This document shows, piece after piece, positions 53,297-61,235 of a stretch of 61,282 nucleotides of DNA. The stretch is from CAJXSD01 sp964633145 (GTDB lineage: Bacteria > Pseudomonadota > Alphaproteobacteria > Rhodobacterales > Rhodobacteraceae). The stretch covers positions 1 through 61,282 of the forward strand of contig CAZWFE010000011.1 in NCBI GenBank assembly GCA_964633145.1, written 5' to 3'. Below the pieces are notes generated by a model. It was not told the origin of the DNA, searched no databases, and saw only the letters and a program-made list of their open reading frames with translations. The first letter of the stretch is position 1; the number at the start of each line of letters is the position of its first letter. Made by a program: the position numbers and the translations under genes.

Positions 53297-53786
53297 ACTG
53301 CACCTCTTGCTGGGATTGCAGACGTGCTGCGCGGAGCTTTAACAGGAATTGGATCGCATTGGCCGCATAGGTCAGGTAGGCCGCCAGTGTTAGAAACATC
53401 AGCTGGGTTGGCGATAGCAATTCATAATACAGCGCAATGAGATACGCAGTGTGCAGGGCGATGACGAAAAAGCTGACGACGTCTTCCCAAAAAAATGCAG
53501 GTGCTAAGAGATATTGGCCAAAGACGACCTTTTCCCAGATCGCGCCGGTGATCATGATCGTATACAGAAATCCTGTTTTGATGACGATAGATGCGGTTGC
53601 GATTTGATAGCCGTCGCCAGACAACAGGTAACGGATCACCAAGACAGATGAAATGATAAAGACCAGAAATTGCATAGGGGCCAATATGCCCTGAACAATT
53701 GTCCAGACCGATTCATCACGCCTCTGGCGTTGATCTGGGGTGTACAGTGCACCCCGATTGGTTATGTCCCCGTTGGTTCGAGACAT
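53289..53786 (-). CDS. bchF: 3-vinyl bacteriochlorophyllide hydratase
   Basis: A 165-aa membrane protein with four hydrophobic helices that hydrates the C3 vinyl group. 'LYTPDQRQRRDESVWTIVQG' near 14-33 and 'YTIMITGAIWEKVVFGQYLLAPAFFWED' (in part; near 75-102) are signature segments. First gene of the long bchFNBHLM-lhaA-puhABC-acsF-puhE-hemA run, behind a divergent region with two PpsR operators. Confidence 0.94.
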   Translation of the reverse strand: MSRTNGDITNRGALYTPDQRQRRDESVWTIVQGILAPMQFLVFIISSVLVIRYLLSGDGYQIATASIVIKTGFLYTIMITGAIWEKVVFGQYLLAPAFFWEDVVSFFVIALHTAYLIALYYELLSPTQLMFLTLAAYLTYAANAIQFLLKLRAARLQSQQEVQYV

Positions 53787-53835
53787 TAAAGTCTCCTATC
53801 TAGCTATGTTTTTAGTATGGCTGGATTCCTGCTTG

Positions 53836-53853
53836 TGTCAAATAAAACTTACA
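53836..53853. promoter_or_regulatory. PpsR/CrtJ operator, bchF-ppaA region, site 1
   Basis: TGT at 53836-53838 and ACA at 53851-53853 with 12 bases between, 50 bp upstream of the bchF start. The intergenic region is shared with divergent ppaA-ppsR, so PpsR may also control its own operon. Confidence 0.83.
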
Positions 53854-53869
53854 CAAGGCGCAAAATATG

Positions 53870-53887
53870 TGTAAAAATAAAATTACA
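53870..53887. promoter_or_regulatory. PpsR/CrtJ operator, bchF-ppaA region, site 2
   Basis: TGTAA (53870-53874) and TTACA (53883-53887) with the 12-bp spacing. It lies 16 bp from site 1, in an AT-rich stretch suited to promoter melting. Confidence 0.85.
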
Positions 53888-53952
53888 AATCTATATCGCT
53901 AGCTATTCATCTGGTCTGCGATTTTACTGATGCTTTGTTTGGAATTACGGAA

Positions 53953-54876
53953 ATGGATGAAAGATTACCTTTGATTGACCGCGTATTATATTTGACACGC
54001 AATCGCAGCTCTGGGACAATTAACTCACGGGAAAGTGACAGCCGCCATAAGCATAGAAGCCCCATGCAAACTGCGTTGTCCGAGAGTGATGTAATGGTAT
54101 CCGACAAGATAAAAGCACCTAGGACGGGTGGCGTTCAAAGGCAAATGAATAATTTTGCCCAGCTCGTCTTGTCTGATTTATTGCACAAAGTACCATCTGA
54201 AAGCCGCAGTCGTGTTCGCCAAACAGGTCAATGGTTGGCCAATCAGGTCGTATCGCGAAACTATGATCATCTGGGTGTTGTCGAAACTTTGGTGCGCCGC
54301 GGATGTTCTAGCGAAATGGTTATTGGATATTGCATACCGATGGCCGCACGCATTCTGGGCGATGATTGGGCGTCTGATTTACGCAGCTTTGCTGAGGTCA
54401 CACTGGGTTCGGCGCGGCTTGGTGAAATCTTGAAAGAGATGAGCGATGTTGGGCAAACCTGCCTGAGTAATGATGAAGACGCCTTATTGGTGATTGCATG
54501 CCGTGGCGAGCAGCACATTTTGGGGGCGCAGGTTTTGGCTGACCAGCTGTGTCGTGCGAAGCAGCCGGTAAAATTGATTATCGACGCCACCTGGGAAGAC
54601 GTGACAAAATTGTATCAAACTGGGGACTTTTCCGCCTTATTGTTTTCTTGCGCTGGGATACATGCTTTACCTGAGCTGAATAAGTGTGTAAACAAAGTTA
54701 GACAGACGTTTGGTGCTGGCGTACCAATCGTAGTCGGCGGTCAAATGGTTCAGATCGATCCGTCGAAGTTGTCGAACTTATCAGTCGACTTGGTTTCCAA
54801 TGATATAGACATTGTACTATCAGTGCTTGAATTACTAGACAATACAACAAAAGATAACCTCCAAACAGAGAGTTAG
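53953..54876 (+). CDS. ppaA: PpaA/AerR, B12-binding photosynthesis regulator
   Basis: A 307-aa regulator whose C-terminal cobalamin-binding domain contains 'IACRGEQHILGAQVLADQLC' (residues about 181-200); His188 corresponds to the likely B12-binding His of AerR. In Rhodobacter, AerR/PpaA with B12 antagonises CrtJ/PpsR. The ATG at 53953 is preferred over an upstream TTG at 53935. An in-frame ATG at 54064 (Met38) could give a short form, as R. capsulatus AerR is made in long and short forms. ppsR follows after 8 nt. Confidence 0.92.
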   Translation: MDERLPLIDRVLYLTRNRSSGTINSRESDSRHKHRSPMQTALSESDVMVSDKIKAPRTGGVQRQMNNFAQLVLSDLLHKVPSESRSRVRQTGQWLANQVVSRNYDHLGVVETLVRRGCSSEMVIGYCIPMAARILGDDWASDLRSFAEVTLGSARLGEILKEMSDVGQTCLSNDEDALLVIACRGEQHILGAQVLADQLCRAKQPVKLIIDATWEDVTKLYQTGDFSALLFSCAGIHALPELNKCVNKVRQTFGAGVPIVVGGQMVQIDPSKLSNLSVDLVSNDIDIVLSVLELLDNTTKDNLQTES

Positions 54877-54884
54877 AGGCGCAT

Positions 54885-56306
54885 ATGCAGACCAGAGATT
54901 CGAAGCAATGGGATCTAGGATCGATCCCGATGATTCAGCCAGAGTTTTTGGGCAGCATACTTGCAACTGCATCAGACATCGCGTTGGTGGTATCCGACAC
55001 TGAAATCGTCCATAGTATTTTGTTGAACGAGTCTGAACAAAACTTTGGTAATTTATCGCACTGGCAAGGAAAACCAATTTGGGATTTTTTGACTGTCGAC
55101 AGTGTGCCCAAGTTACGCAGCGCGCTGGATTTGATTAAAAGCGGTGCAACAATCATGCACTCGATTGAAATCAATCACCAAGATCAGGCCAAGTGGCAGT
55201 TCCCAGTACGCTACAGCGTTCACCGGTTGGGTGACGATGGTCATGTCCTGTTGTTGGGCAGGGATTTGCGGTCCGTTTCTGAGATTCAGCAACAATTGGT
55301 CGAAGCGCAGCTAACGATTGAACGCAGTTATGAACAGCGCCGCGAACAGGATGTGCATTATAAAATGCTGTTTGCAACGGGTGTTGATCCCGTATTCTTT
55401 GTCTCAGCCTTTGATGGGCGCATTGATGATGCAAACCCCGCAGCACACGCTTTGTTCGGTGTCAGCGATGGTGATCTGCGATCAAAAAACTTTTACGATT
55501 TGATCAGCCATGCCGGCAGCAGCAGTGATTTTTTGGAATCGCTGACGGCAGCTGCGGTCAGCAAAACACCGATAGATGTGACGCTGGGTCCAGATGCCCG
55601 TTCTGCCAAAGCGATGCTGCGTCCCTTTATTTATCGTGCTTCAGGGCGCCGGATTATTTTGTGTCGCATAAGCGTCGCACACAAAGCCGAGACATCCGAA
55701 AACGCGCTGATGACTGGATTGATGTCGCTTTACAGTCATGGCGCTGATGCGATTGTGTTCACCAACAGCGATGGTGTCATCCAATACGCAAACGAAAGCT
55801 TTCTGGAATTAATCAATGTTCCAGATTTTTCCATCATCCGTGGCCGTAGTTTGGTTGACTACCTGGCGCGTGGACAGATCGATTTGGCAGTGATGCTGGA
55901 AAATGTTCGTCGGTCTGGCCAGATGCGTGTTTATTCGACGAAACTGAAAAATGATTTCGGGCGCCAAACCGGTGTCGAGGTTTCAATTTCGCGTCCCGAT
56001 GGGGTTGATAATGGGTATGTTGCCTTTGTCATCCGCGATTCAATTCGAACAGAAGCAAGCCGCAATTCATCCGATACGCCGAACGAAGTGCAAAGTGGCG
56101 CCAAAGTGTCCGAGCTGGTTGGCAGCGCCACCCTGAAAGAGATCGTGTCTGAAACCACCGATATCATCGAAAAAATCTGTATTGAAACCGCGATTGATCT
56201 GACCGGAAACAACCGCGCAGCTGCAGCGGAAATGTTGGGGCTTTCACGTCAAAGTTTGTATGTGAAATTGCGAAAACTTGGAATGATCAACGCAAGCGAC
56301 GAATAG
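54885..56306 (+). CDS. ppsR: PpsR/CrtJ, redox-responsive repressor of photosynthesis genes
   Basis: A 473-aa repressor: N-terminal domain (about 15-130), a helical linker, two PAS domains (about 155-260 and 275-390) and a C-terminal Fis-type helix-turn-helix ('GNNRAAAAEMLGLSRQSLYV', about 441-460). Exactly two cysteines are present, Cys260 and Cys432, aligning with the two redox Cys of Rhodobacter PpsR/CrtJ; the second is at the edge of the DNA-binding domain. It should bind the TGT-N12-ACA sites listed here and is probably antagonised by PpaA. Confidence 0.95.
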   Translation: MQTRDSKQWDLGSIPMIQPEFLGSILATASDIALVVSDTEIVHSILLNESEQNFGNLSHWQGKPIWDFLTVDSVPKLRSALDLIKSGATIMHSIEINHQDQAKWQFPVRYSVHRLGDDGHVLLLGRDLRSVSEIQQQLVEAQLTIERSYEQRREQDVHYKMLFATGVDPVFFVSAFDGRIDDANPAAHALFGVSDGDLRSKNFYDLISHAGSSSDFLESLTAAAVSKTPIDVTLGPDARSAKAMLRPFIYRASGRRIILCRISVAHKAETSENALMTGLMSLYSHGADAIVFTNSDGVIQYANESFLELINVPDFSIIRGRSLVDYLARGQIDLAVMLENVRRSGQMRVYSTKLKNDFGRQTGVEVSISRPDGVDNGYVAFVIRDSIRTEASRNSSDTPNEVQSGAKVSELVGSATLKEIVSETTDIIEKICIETAIDLTGNNRAAAAEMLGLSRQSLYVKLRKLGMINASDE

Positions 56307-56336
56307 CGCCTGCTTTTTTCTTGCTTTACGCATGGA

Positions 56337-56354
56337 TGTCAATAATAATTGACG
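56337..56354. promoter_or_regulatory. PpsR/CrtJ-like operator abutting the bchG start codon
   Basis: TGTCAA (56337-56342) and TTGACG (56349-56354) form a near-perfect palindrome with the 12-bp spacing; the final base is G instead of A. It ends one base before the bchG ATG (56356), where a Shine-Dalgarno sequence would normally be. Confidence 0.72.
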
Positions 56355-56355
56355 C

Positions 56356-57252
56356 ATGAGCGTAACGGAAAAATTACACACCCCGATGGTGCCTCAGCCC
56401 AAGGTTATGCTTGAGCTTATCAAGCCTGTCACATGGTTTCCGCCGATGTGGGCCTATGCCTGTGGCGTTGTATCGTCGGGCGAATCTGTTTTGCCACACT
56501 TGGGATATGTCGTATTAGGTGTTTTGCTAAGCGGACCGATTGTTTGCGGGATGAGCCAGGCAGCCAATGACTGGTGTGATCGCCATGTTGATGCCATCAA
56601 CGAACCCCACCGCCCCATTCCATCCGGGCGGATGCCTGGTCGGTGGGGGTTGTGGATTGCGTTGGCTATGTCGATTTTCTCCTTATGCGTTGGCGCAGCG
56701 TTGGGGGCATGGGGATTTTATGCAACCGTGATCGGTGTGTTGGCGGCTTGGGCCTATTCCGTGGAACCGTTTCGATTAAAGAAATCGGGTTGGTGGGGGC
56801 CAGGGCTGGTTGGCCTGTGTTACGAAGGCCTGCCATGGTTCACCGGTGCCGCCGTCATGGCCCAAGGGTTCCCGCAATGGGAAATTGTCACCATTGCGAT
56901 GTTATATGCAATCGGTGCACATGGCATCATGACCCTAAATGATTTCAAAGCGTTAGATGGTGATCGCACCATGGGGATCAAGTCGCTGCCCGTCACATTG
57001 GGGCCCAAACGGGCCGCGCGGGTTGCGTGCTATATCATGACCGCGCCGCAGTTGGTGGTGATTGGTCTGTTTGCGTACTGGGGCCTGTTTTACGTTTCTG
57101 GCGCAATTGCTGCGTTGGTGATTGGGCAGTGGTGGGCCATGGCCCGATTGCTGCGTGATCCAAAACGGTATGCACCTTGGTATAATGCAACTGGGGTTTC
57201 AATGTTTGTCAGTGGCATGATGATCTGTGCCATTGGATTACGCTGGCTGTAA
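56356..57252 (+). CDS. bchG: Bacteriochlorophyll synthase (geranylgeranyl transferase)
   Basis: A 298-aa UbiA-family membrane prenyltransferase that attaches the C20 tail to bacteriochlorophyllide a. The prenyl-diphosphate motif 'NDWCDRHVDAINEPHRPIPSGR' (in part; residues about 72-93) and the second motif 'LNDFKALDGDR' near 194-204 are present, with 7-9 hydrophobic helices. MSVTEKLH resembles the Rhodobacter start. No Shine-Dalgarno is visible; a PpsR-like operator fills that position, so the mRNA may be leaderless or start be coupled differently. Confidence 0.95.
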   Translation: MSVTEKLHTPMVPQPKVMLELIKPVTWFPPMWAYACGVVSSGESVLPHLGYVVLGVLLSGPIVCGMSQAANDWCDRHVDAINEPHRPIPSGRMPGRWGLWIALAMSIFSLCVGAALGAWGFYATVIGVLAAWAYSVEPFRLKKSGWWGPGLVGLCYEGLPWFTGAAVMAQGFPQWEIVTIAMLYAIGAHGIMTLNDFKALDGDRTMGIKSLPVTLGPKRAARVACYIMTAPQLVVIGLFAYWGLFYVSGAIAALVIGQWWAMARLLRDPKRYAPWYNATGVSMFVSGMMICAIGLRWL

Positions 57253-57262
57253 GGGGAAAGAC

Positions 57263-58549
57263 ATGACACTAAGTTGGTTTTCAATCGTACGGCTTGGTTT
57301 AATCCAAATGTGCCTTGGGGCGATTGTTGTTCTTATGACCTCGACGCTGAACCGCTTGATGGTGGTTGAATTATCATTGCCCGCATTAATCCCCGGGTTT
57401 CTGGTGGCATTGCACTATGGTGTACAATTGTCGCGTCCGAATTGGGGGTATTTGTCGGATGTCGGGGGCAAGCGGTCATTTTGGGTCAACTCTGGTATGG
57501 CATTGTTGGTCACAGGTGCCGTGTTGGCATCATTTGCCATCGGTATATTTCCGGCGTCCTATGTTTTTGGCATGGTATTGTCGGTCATTGCCTACATCTT
57601 GATCGGGTTTGGTGTCGGCGCCGCGGGGACATCGGTTTTGGCATTGCTGGGCAGTTACACTGCGCCACATAGACGTGCCGCCGCGGCAACAATAACGTGG
57701 CTGATGATGATTTTTGGCATTGCGGCGACGGCTGGCATCGTTGGATCGCTGATCGATCCCTATTCACATAGCAAGCTGATGATAATCGTTGCTTGCCTTG
57801 GTGGTATTGTCATGGTGGTCGTCCTAGCTGCCGTCTGGGGATTAGAGGAAGGTTTGACGCCACAGCGCGCGCCTGAAACCTCGGCCGGCATAATCGCGGG
57901 CGTAAAAGAGGTGTGGTCCGAAGCGCCCGCACGGAATTTTACCATTTTCGTTTTTTTGTCGATGACTGCATATTTTATGCAAGAGCTGATCCTAGAGCCC
58001 TATTCAGGCTTGGTCTTTGAATACACACCCGGCCAGTCCACGTCACTTTCAGGATTGCAAAACGGGGGCGTGTTCGTCGGGATGCTAAGCGTCGGAATAT
58101 TGGCCACCGGATTGCGCTGGGGCGCGTTGCGGTCTTGGGTCGTTTTGGGCTGCTTGGGATCGGCTGTATCACTGGGTTTGATTGTGGCCTGTGCATTTGT
58201 TCCTGCGATGATCTCTTTGAATGTCGCGGTTGTGACGCTTGGGTTTTTTAATGGTGTATTTGCCGTATCTGCCATTGGGTCCATGATGGCCTTGGCCGAT
58301 CAGGGGCAGCGTGATCGCGTTGGAACCCGCATGGGCCTTTGGGGTGCGGCACAGGCCATCGCGGCTGCGGTTGGCGGCCTGTCGGGCGCAATTTTTGTGG
58401 ATATTTTGCGCGCCACTGGTGTTGATGTTTCGCATGCCTTTGGAATTGTATTTTTGTTTGAAGCATCTTTGTTTGTTTATGCCGCTTTGATGGCGCGTGC
58501 CTGTGTTAAACAGCCCGCCATCCAAGCCGCGCTGGTTGCAGGAGAGTAA
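57263..58549 (+). CDS. bch2: PucC-family MFS transporter of the bchG-bchP operon (Bch2/ORF428)
   Basis: A 428-aa BCD/PucC-family membrane protein, the same length as ORF428 at the same position in R. capsulatus. 'TSTLNRLMVVELSLPALIPG' near 29-48 and 'RPNWGYLSDVGGKRSFW' near 66-82 mark the family. GGGGAAAG precedes the ATG at 57263; the earlier in-frame start lies inside bchG. It is thought to assist pigment or antenna handling; a direct transport function is unproven. bchP starts one base after its stop. Confidence 0.9.
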   Translation: MTLSWFSIVRLGLIQMCLGAIVVLMTSTLNRLMVVELSLPALIPGFLVALHYGVQLSRPNWGYLSDVGGKRSFWVNSGMALLVTGAVLASFAIGIFPASYVFGMVLSVIAYILIGFGVGAAGTSVLALLGSYTAPHRRAAAATITWLMMIFGIAATAGIVGSLIDPYSHSKLMIIVACLGGIVMVVVLAAVWGLEEGLTPQRAPETSAGIIAGVKEVWSEAPARNFTIFVFLSMTAYFMQELILEPYSGLVFEYTPGQSTSLSGLQNGGVFVGMLSVGILATGLRWGALRSWVVLGCLGSAVSLGLIVACAFVPAMISLNVAVVTLGFFNGVFAVSAIGSMMALADQGQRDRVGTRMGLWGAAQAIAAAVGGLSGAIFVDILRATGVDVSHAFGIVFLFEASLFVYAALMARACVKQPAIQAALVAGE

Positions 58550-58550
58550 T

Positions 58551-59732
58551 ATGTTTGATGTTGTTGTAATTGGTGGTGGCCCCAGCGGCGCGACGGCTGC
58601 GCATGACCTGTCGGCCCAAGGGATCAATGTTGCCCTAATTGATCGCTGTGAACGTATCAAACCATGTGGCGGTGCGATACCGCCCAAACTGATTGCGGAT
58701 TTTGACATTCCTGACAGCCAGTTGTTGGCGAAAATCAAAACGGCGCGCATGGTTTCACCCACGGATCGGCGCGTTGATATTCCGATTGAAAATGGTTTTG
58801 TGGGCATGGTCGATCGAAAGTATTTTGATGAATTTTTGCGCGAACGTGCCGCGCAGTCAGGCGCAACGCGTATCACTGGCACGTTTCTAAGGGTGGACCG
58901 GTCCGGTTCCAGCCCCGTCGTCATTTACAAAGATCGCCAAAGTGGCAAACAAGAGCGGCTGCCTACCAAATTGATTATTGGCGCGGATGGCGCACGATCC
59001 AGTGTGGCGCAGGCCGAAATTACAGGTGGTGGCGTGACGCCCTATGTGATGGCCTATCATGAAATCATTGAAACGCCAGAACACGGGACCGCCGATTATC
59101 ATCCGTTGCGATGTGACGTGATCTATGATGGTGCGATTTCGCCCGATTTTTACGGCTGGATTTTCCCACATGGCAACACAGTTTCGGTTGGCATGGGAAC
59201 CGAAGTGACATCCGTGAATTTGAAACAGGCCACGGCCGAATTGCGCAAACGATTTGGTTTGGAACACTGCACAACATTGCGCAAAGAGGGCGCGCCCATT
59301 CCATTAAAACCCTTGGATAAATGGGACAATGATCGCGATTTGGTTTTGGCGGGCGATGCGGCCGGTGTGGTGGCCCCCAGTTCCGGCGAAGGTATTTTTT
59401 ATGCGATGTATGGTGGCCGCGCCGCGGCACAGGCTGCGCTGAAAACACTGCAGACCGCCAACCCAAAACACCTGCGACTGGCGCGCAAGATGTTTGTCAA
59501 AGACCATGGTATGGTGTTTCGTGTTCTGGGCGCAATGCAAAGCGCCTATTACAAATCTGACACCCGCCGCGAACGGTTCGTATCCCTGTGTCATGACCGC
59601 GATGTCCAAAGTTTGACGTTCGAGGCATACATGAATAAAAAGCTGGTGCGCACGCGGGCTTTGGCGCATGCGAAAATTTCGTTCAAAAATCTGGCCCATT
59701 TAACGGGGTTGGTGTCGGTGAATTATACATGA
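58551..59732 (+). CDS. bchP: Geranylgeranyl reductase (bacteriochlorophyll phytyl reductase)
   Basis: A 393-aa flavoprotein that reduces the geranylgeranyl tail of bacteriochlorophyll to phytyl in three NADPH-dependent steps. The FAD motif 'VVVIGGGPSGATAAHDL' lies at 4-20, 'CGGAIPPKL' near 42-50, and the second FAD block 'LAGDAAGVVAPSSGEGIFYAM' (in part) near 266-286. GGAGAG precedes the ATG. It overlaps idi by four bases. Confidence 0.95.
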   Translation: MFDVVVIGGGPSGATAAHDLSAQGINVALIDRCERIKPCGGAIPPKLIADFDIPDSQLLAKIKTARMVSPTDRRVDIPIENGFVGMVDRKYFDEFLRERAAQSGATRITGTFLRVDRSGSSPVVIYKDRQSGKQERLPTKLIIGADGARSSVAQAEITGGGVTPYVMAYHEIIETPEHGTADYHPLRCDVIYDGAISPDFYGWIFPHGNTVSVGMGTEVTSVNLKQATAELRKRFGLEHCTTLRKEGAPIPLKPLDKWDNDRDLVLAGDAAGVVAPSSGEGIFYAMYGGRAAAQAALKTLQTANPKHLRLARKMFVKDHGMVFRVLGAMQSAYYKSDTRRERFVSLCHDRDVQSLTFEAYMNKKLVRTRALAHAKISFKNLAHLTGLVSVNYT

Positions 59733-60247
59733 CGGTTTATATTCCAGCGTGGGGACAGGATGGCGAATTAACCCCTGTCGAAAAACTTAAGGTGCATCAA
59801 CTGGGATTGCGCCACAAGGCGGTGTCCGTTTTCGTCACATCAGGCGATCGCATTTTGATTCAGCAGCGCGCCTTGGACAAATATCACACACCCGGATTAT
59901 GGGCGAATACCTGTTGCACCCACCCAATGTGGCAAGAGGCAGACGACATTTGCGCCCTGCGCCGTCTGCGTGATGAATTAAACCTAGAGGTGCCCTCTGT
60001 GACATATGCGGGTGAAATCGAATATCGCGCGGATGTGGGTAACGGTCTGATCGAACACGAGGTTGTCGCCGTGTTCCATGCCAATCTATCAACGCCGGTC
60101 GACATCACCGCAAACCCGCAAGAGGTCCATGCAACCCAATGGCTCAGCATTGCTGAAATTTTACGCCAGATGGATGCTGCCCCTGAAAAATTTACGCCGT
60201 GGTTTCGCATATATATGACCCAGCATCTAGAGATGATTTTGGCCTAG
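59729..60247 (+). CDS. idi: Isopentenyl-diphosphate delta-isomerase (type I)
   Basis: A 172-aa Nudix-fold enzyme interconverting IPP and DMAPP. The active-site Cys is in 'WANTCCTHP' near 62-70 and the metal-binding Glu residues in 'DVGNGLIEHEVVAVF' near 107-121. It is the last gene of the ppaA-ppsR-bchG-bch2-bchP-idi run, supplying prenyl precursors; the ATG is coupled to the bchP stop (4-nt overlap). Its stop overlaps the convergent small gene by four bases. Confidence 0.94.
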   Translation: MTVYIPAWGQDGELTPVEKLKVHQLGLRHKAVSVFVTSGDRILIQQRALDKYHTPGLWANTCCTHPMWQEADDICALRRLRDELNLEVPSVTYAGEIEYRADVGNGLIEHEVVAVFHANLSTPVDITANPQEVHATQWLSIAEILRQMDAAPEKFTPWFRIYMTQHLEMILA

Positions 60248-60471
60248 GTTCCATCTGGTCTGTCATTGCGTGAAATACGCGCTTGGCGCAGTTTGATAAC
60301 GGAATGGACAATCGTTCCCACCGCGAATGTCCCGCCAAAAATGATAATTTCAAAAAATGCAGGCCCCGTCGGGGTGTGGCGCAAAAACGCATAGACGACC
60401 CCAGCCAAGATCACGCAAGCGATGACCAGCCGCAGTTTATATTCACCTAGATCCGCTGGATGCTGGGCCAC
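60244..60471 (-). CDS. Small membrane protein (75 aa), function unknown
   Basis: Starts at GTG, three bases after the stop of the 41-aa gene, with a G-rich sequence upstream. Two hydrophobic segments (about 14-30 and 40-58) suggest a two-helix membrane protein with a short basic C-terminus ('KLRQARISRNDRP'). I do not recognise a family. The three minus-strand genes at the right edge (NusG-like, 41 aa, 75 aa) look like one transcript converging on idi. Confidence 0.5.
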   Translation of the reverse strand: MAQHPADLGEYKLRLVIACVILAGVVYAFLRHTPTGPAFFEIIIFGGTFAVGTIVHSVIKLRQARISRNDRPDGT

Positions 60472-60474
60472 GGG

Positions 60475-60600
60475 TCAAAACCACCCCAGTGCCACTTTCA
60501 TCAACAACAGATTTGGCGCAATCAGCGCAAAGGCAATGCAAAATTTGGATGCAACATCACCCCAACCGTTAAAGGGATCATAGAAATCTTGGTACGACAT
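60475..60600 (-). CDS. Very small membrane protein (41 aa), function unknown
   Basis: ATG at 60600-60598 with GGAGAG at good spacing; stop TGA at 60475. The protein begins MSYQDFYDPFNGWGDVAS and continues as one hydrophobic helix (about 19-40, 'FCIAFALIAPNLLLMKVAL') ending GWF. The single-helix, aromatic-capped layout recalls small integral subunits, but I know no homologue. It is too short for standard gene calling and is supported by its Shine-Dalgarno and tight spacing to the next gene. Confidence 0.5.
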   Translation of the reverse strand: MSYQDFYDPFNGWGDVASKFCIAFALIAPNLLLMKVALGWF

Positions 60601-60611
60601 GGCGCTCTCCT

Positions 60612-60627
60612 TACCCTTATCAGGGTA
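60612..60627 (-). other. Hairpin just upstream of the 41-aa gene
   Basis: TACCCT (60612-60617) and AGGGTA (60622-60627) form a perfect 6-bp stem with a 4-nt loop. On the minus strand it directly precedes the GGAGAG Shine-Dalgarno of the 41-aa gene and could influence its translation. Confidence 0.35.
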
Positions 60628-60660
60628 GAGCAGGGGGCGCGGAAAACAAGTCTGGGGGAT

Positions 60661-61158
60661 TTAATCTTTGCTCAGATGATCACGGTCAAGACGTACACGC
60701 GACGTTTGTCCCATAATCTCTAACAGGATCCATACACGTTGTTGGGGGTCGATTTTTTCGACCGTGCCCACAAATTCTGACAACGGCCCGTGAACGATTT
60801 CGACGTTATCACCGGGCGCGAAATCGGTGTTGGGCACAATTTTTCCCGTCGCGTCGCAACGCGATTTCAGGGACTGGACCAATGTATTGGGTACCTTGCT
60901 GGGGGTGTCGCGTGTCGTGACGATGCGGCTGACCCCAAGTGTGTTGTTGATTTTGCGCCAACCTGACGTATCCACATCCGCTGCAACAAACAAATATCCG
61001 GGAAACAACGGCGTCATCCGCGTCAAAAACCGCGCGCCTTGGCGTTTGGTCACCTCGGTCATTGGCAGGAATACGTCAAACCCCTGCCGTTCCAAGTTGG
61101 TTACCGCCAAGCGATGGGAATTCGGTTTATATTGAACCAATAGCCAACTATCTGACAT
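60661..61158 (-). CDS. NusG-family transcription antitermination protein (RfaH/LoaP-like)
   Basis: A 165-aa protein with an N-terminal NGN domain ('SWLLVQYKPNSHRLAVTNLERQGF', in part; residues about 4-27; 'TPLFPGYLFVAAD' near 48-60) and a C-terminal KOW domain ('FAPGDNVEIVHGPLSEFVGTVEKID', in part; near 112-136). It is probably not the housekeeping NusG, which normally sits beside secE and rplK, but a specialised paralogue that promotes transcription of a long operon, often exopolysaccharide genes. Its target may lie outside the window. Confidence 0.82.
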   Translation of the reverse strand: MSDSWLLVQYKPNSHRLAVTNLERQGFDVFLPMTEVTKRQGARFLTRMTPLFPGYLFVAADVDTSGWRKINNTLGVSRIVTTRDTPSKVPNTLVQSLKSRCDATGKIVPNTDFAPGDNVEIVHGPLSEFVGTVEKIDPQQRVWILLEIMGQTSRVRLDRDHLSKD

Positions 61159-61220
61159 GGCGAACCCCTAGAACGAAACAGATCACCGCCCCATGTCGCA
61201 TATTCATCAGAAAAACGAAA

Positions 61221-61235
61221 CCCCTGCGAAAGGGG
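61221..61235. other. Short hairpin near the right edge
   Basis: CCCCT (61221-61225) and AGGGG (61231-61235) form a 5-bp stem. On the minus strand it is followed by a T-rich stretch (TTTCGTTTTT), so it could be a weak terminator for a gene lying beyond the window edge. Confidence 0.35.

Noticed and set aside
53935..53952. TTG start for ppaA
   Set aside because: An ATG six codons later is available, and the TTG has no better ribosome-binding site.
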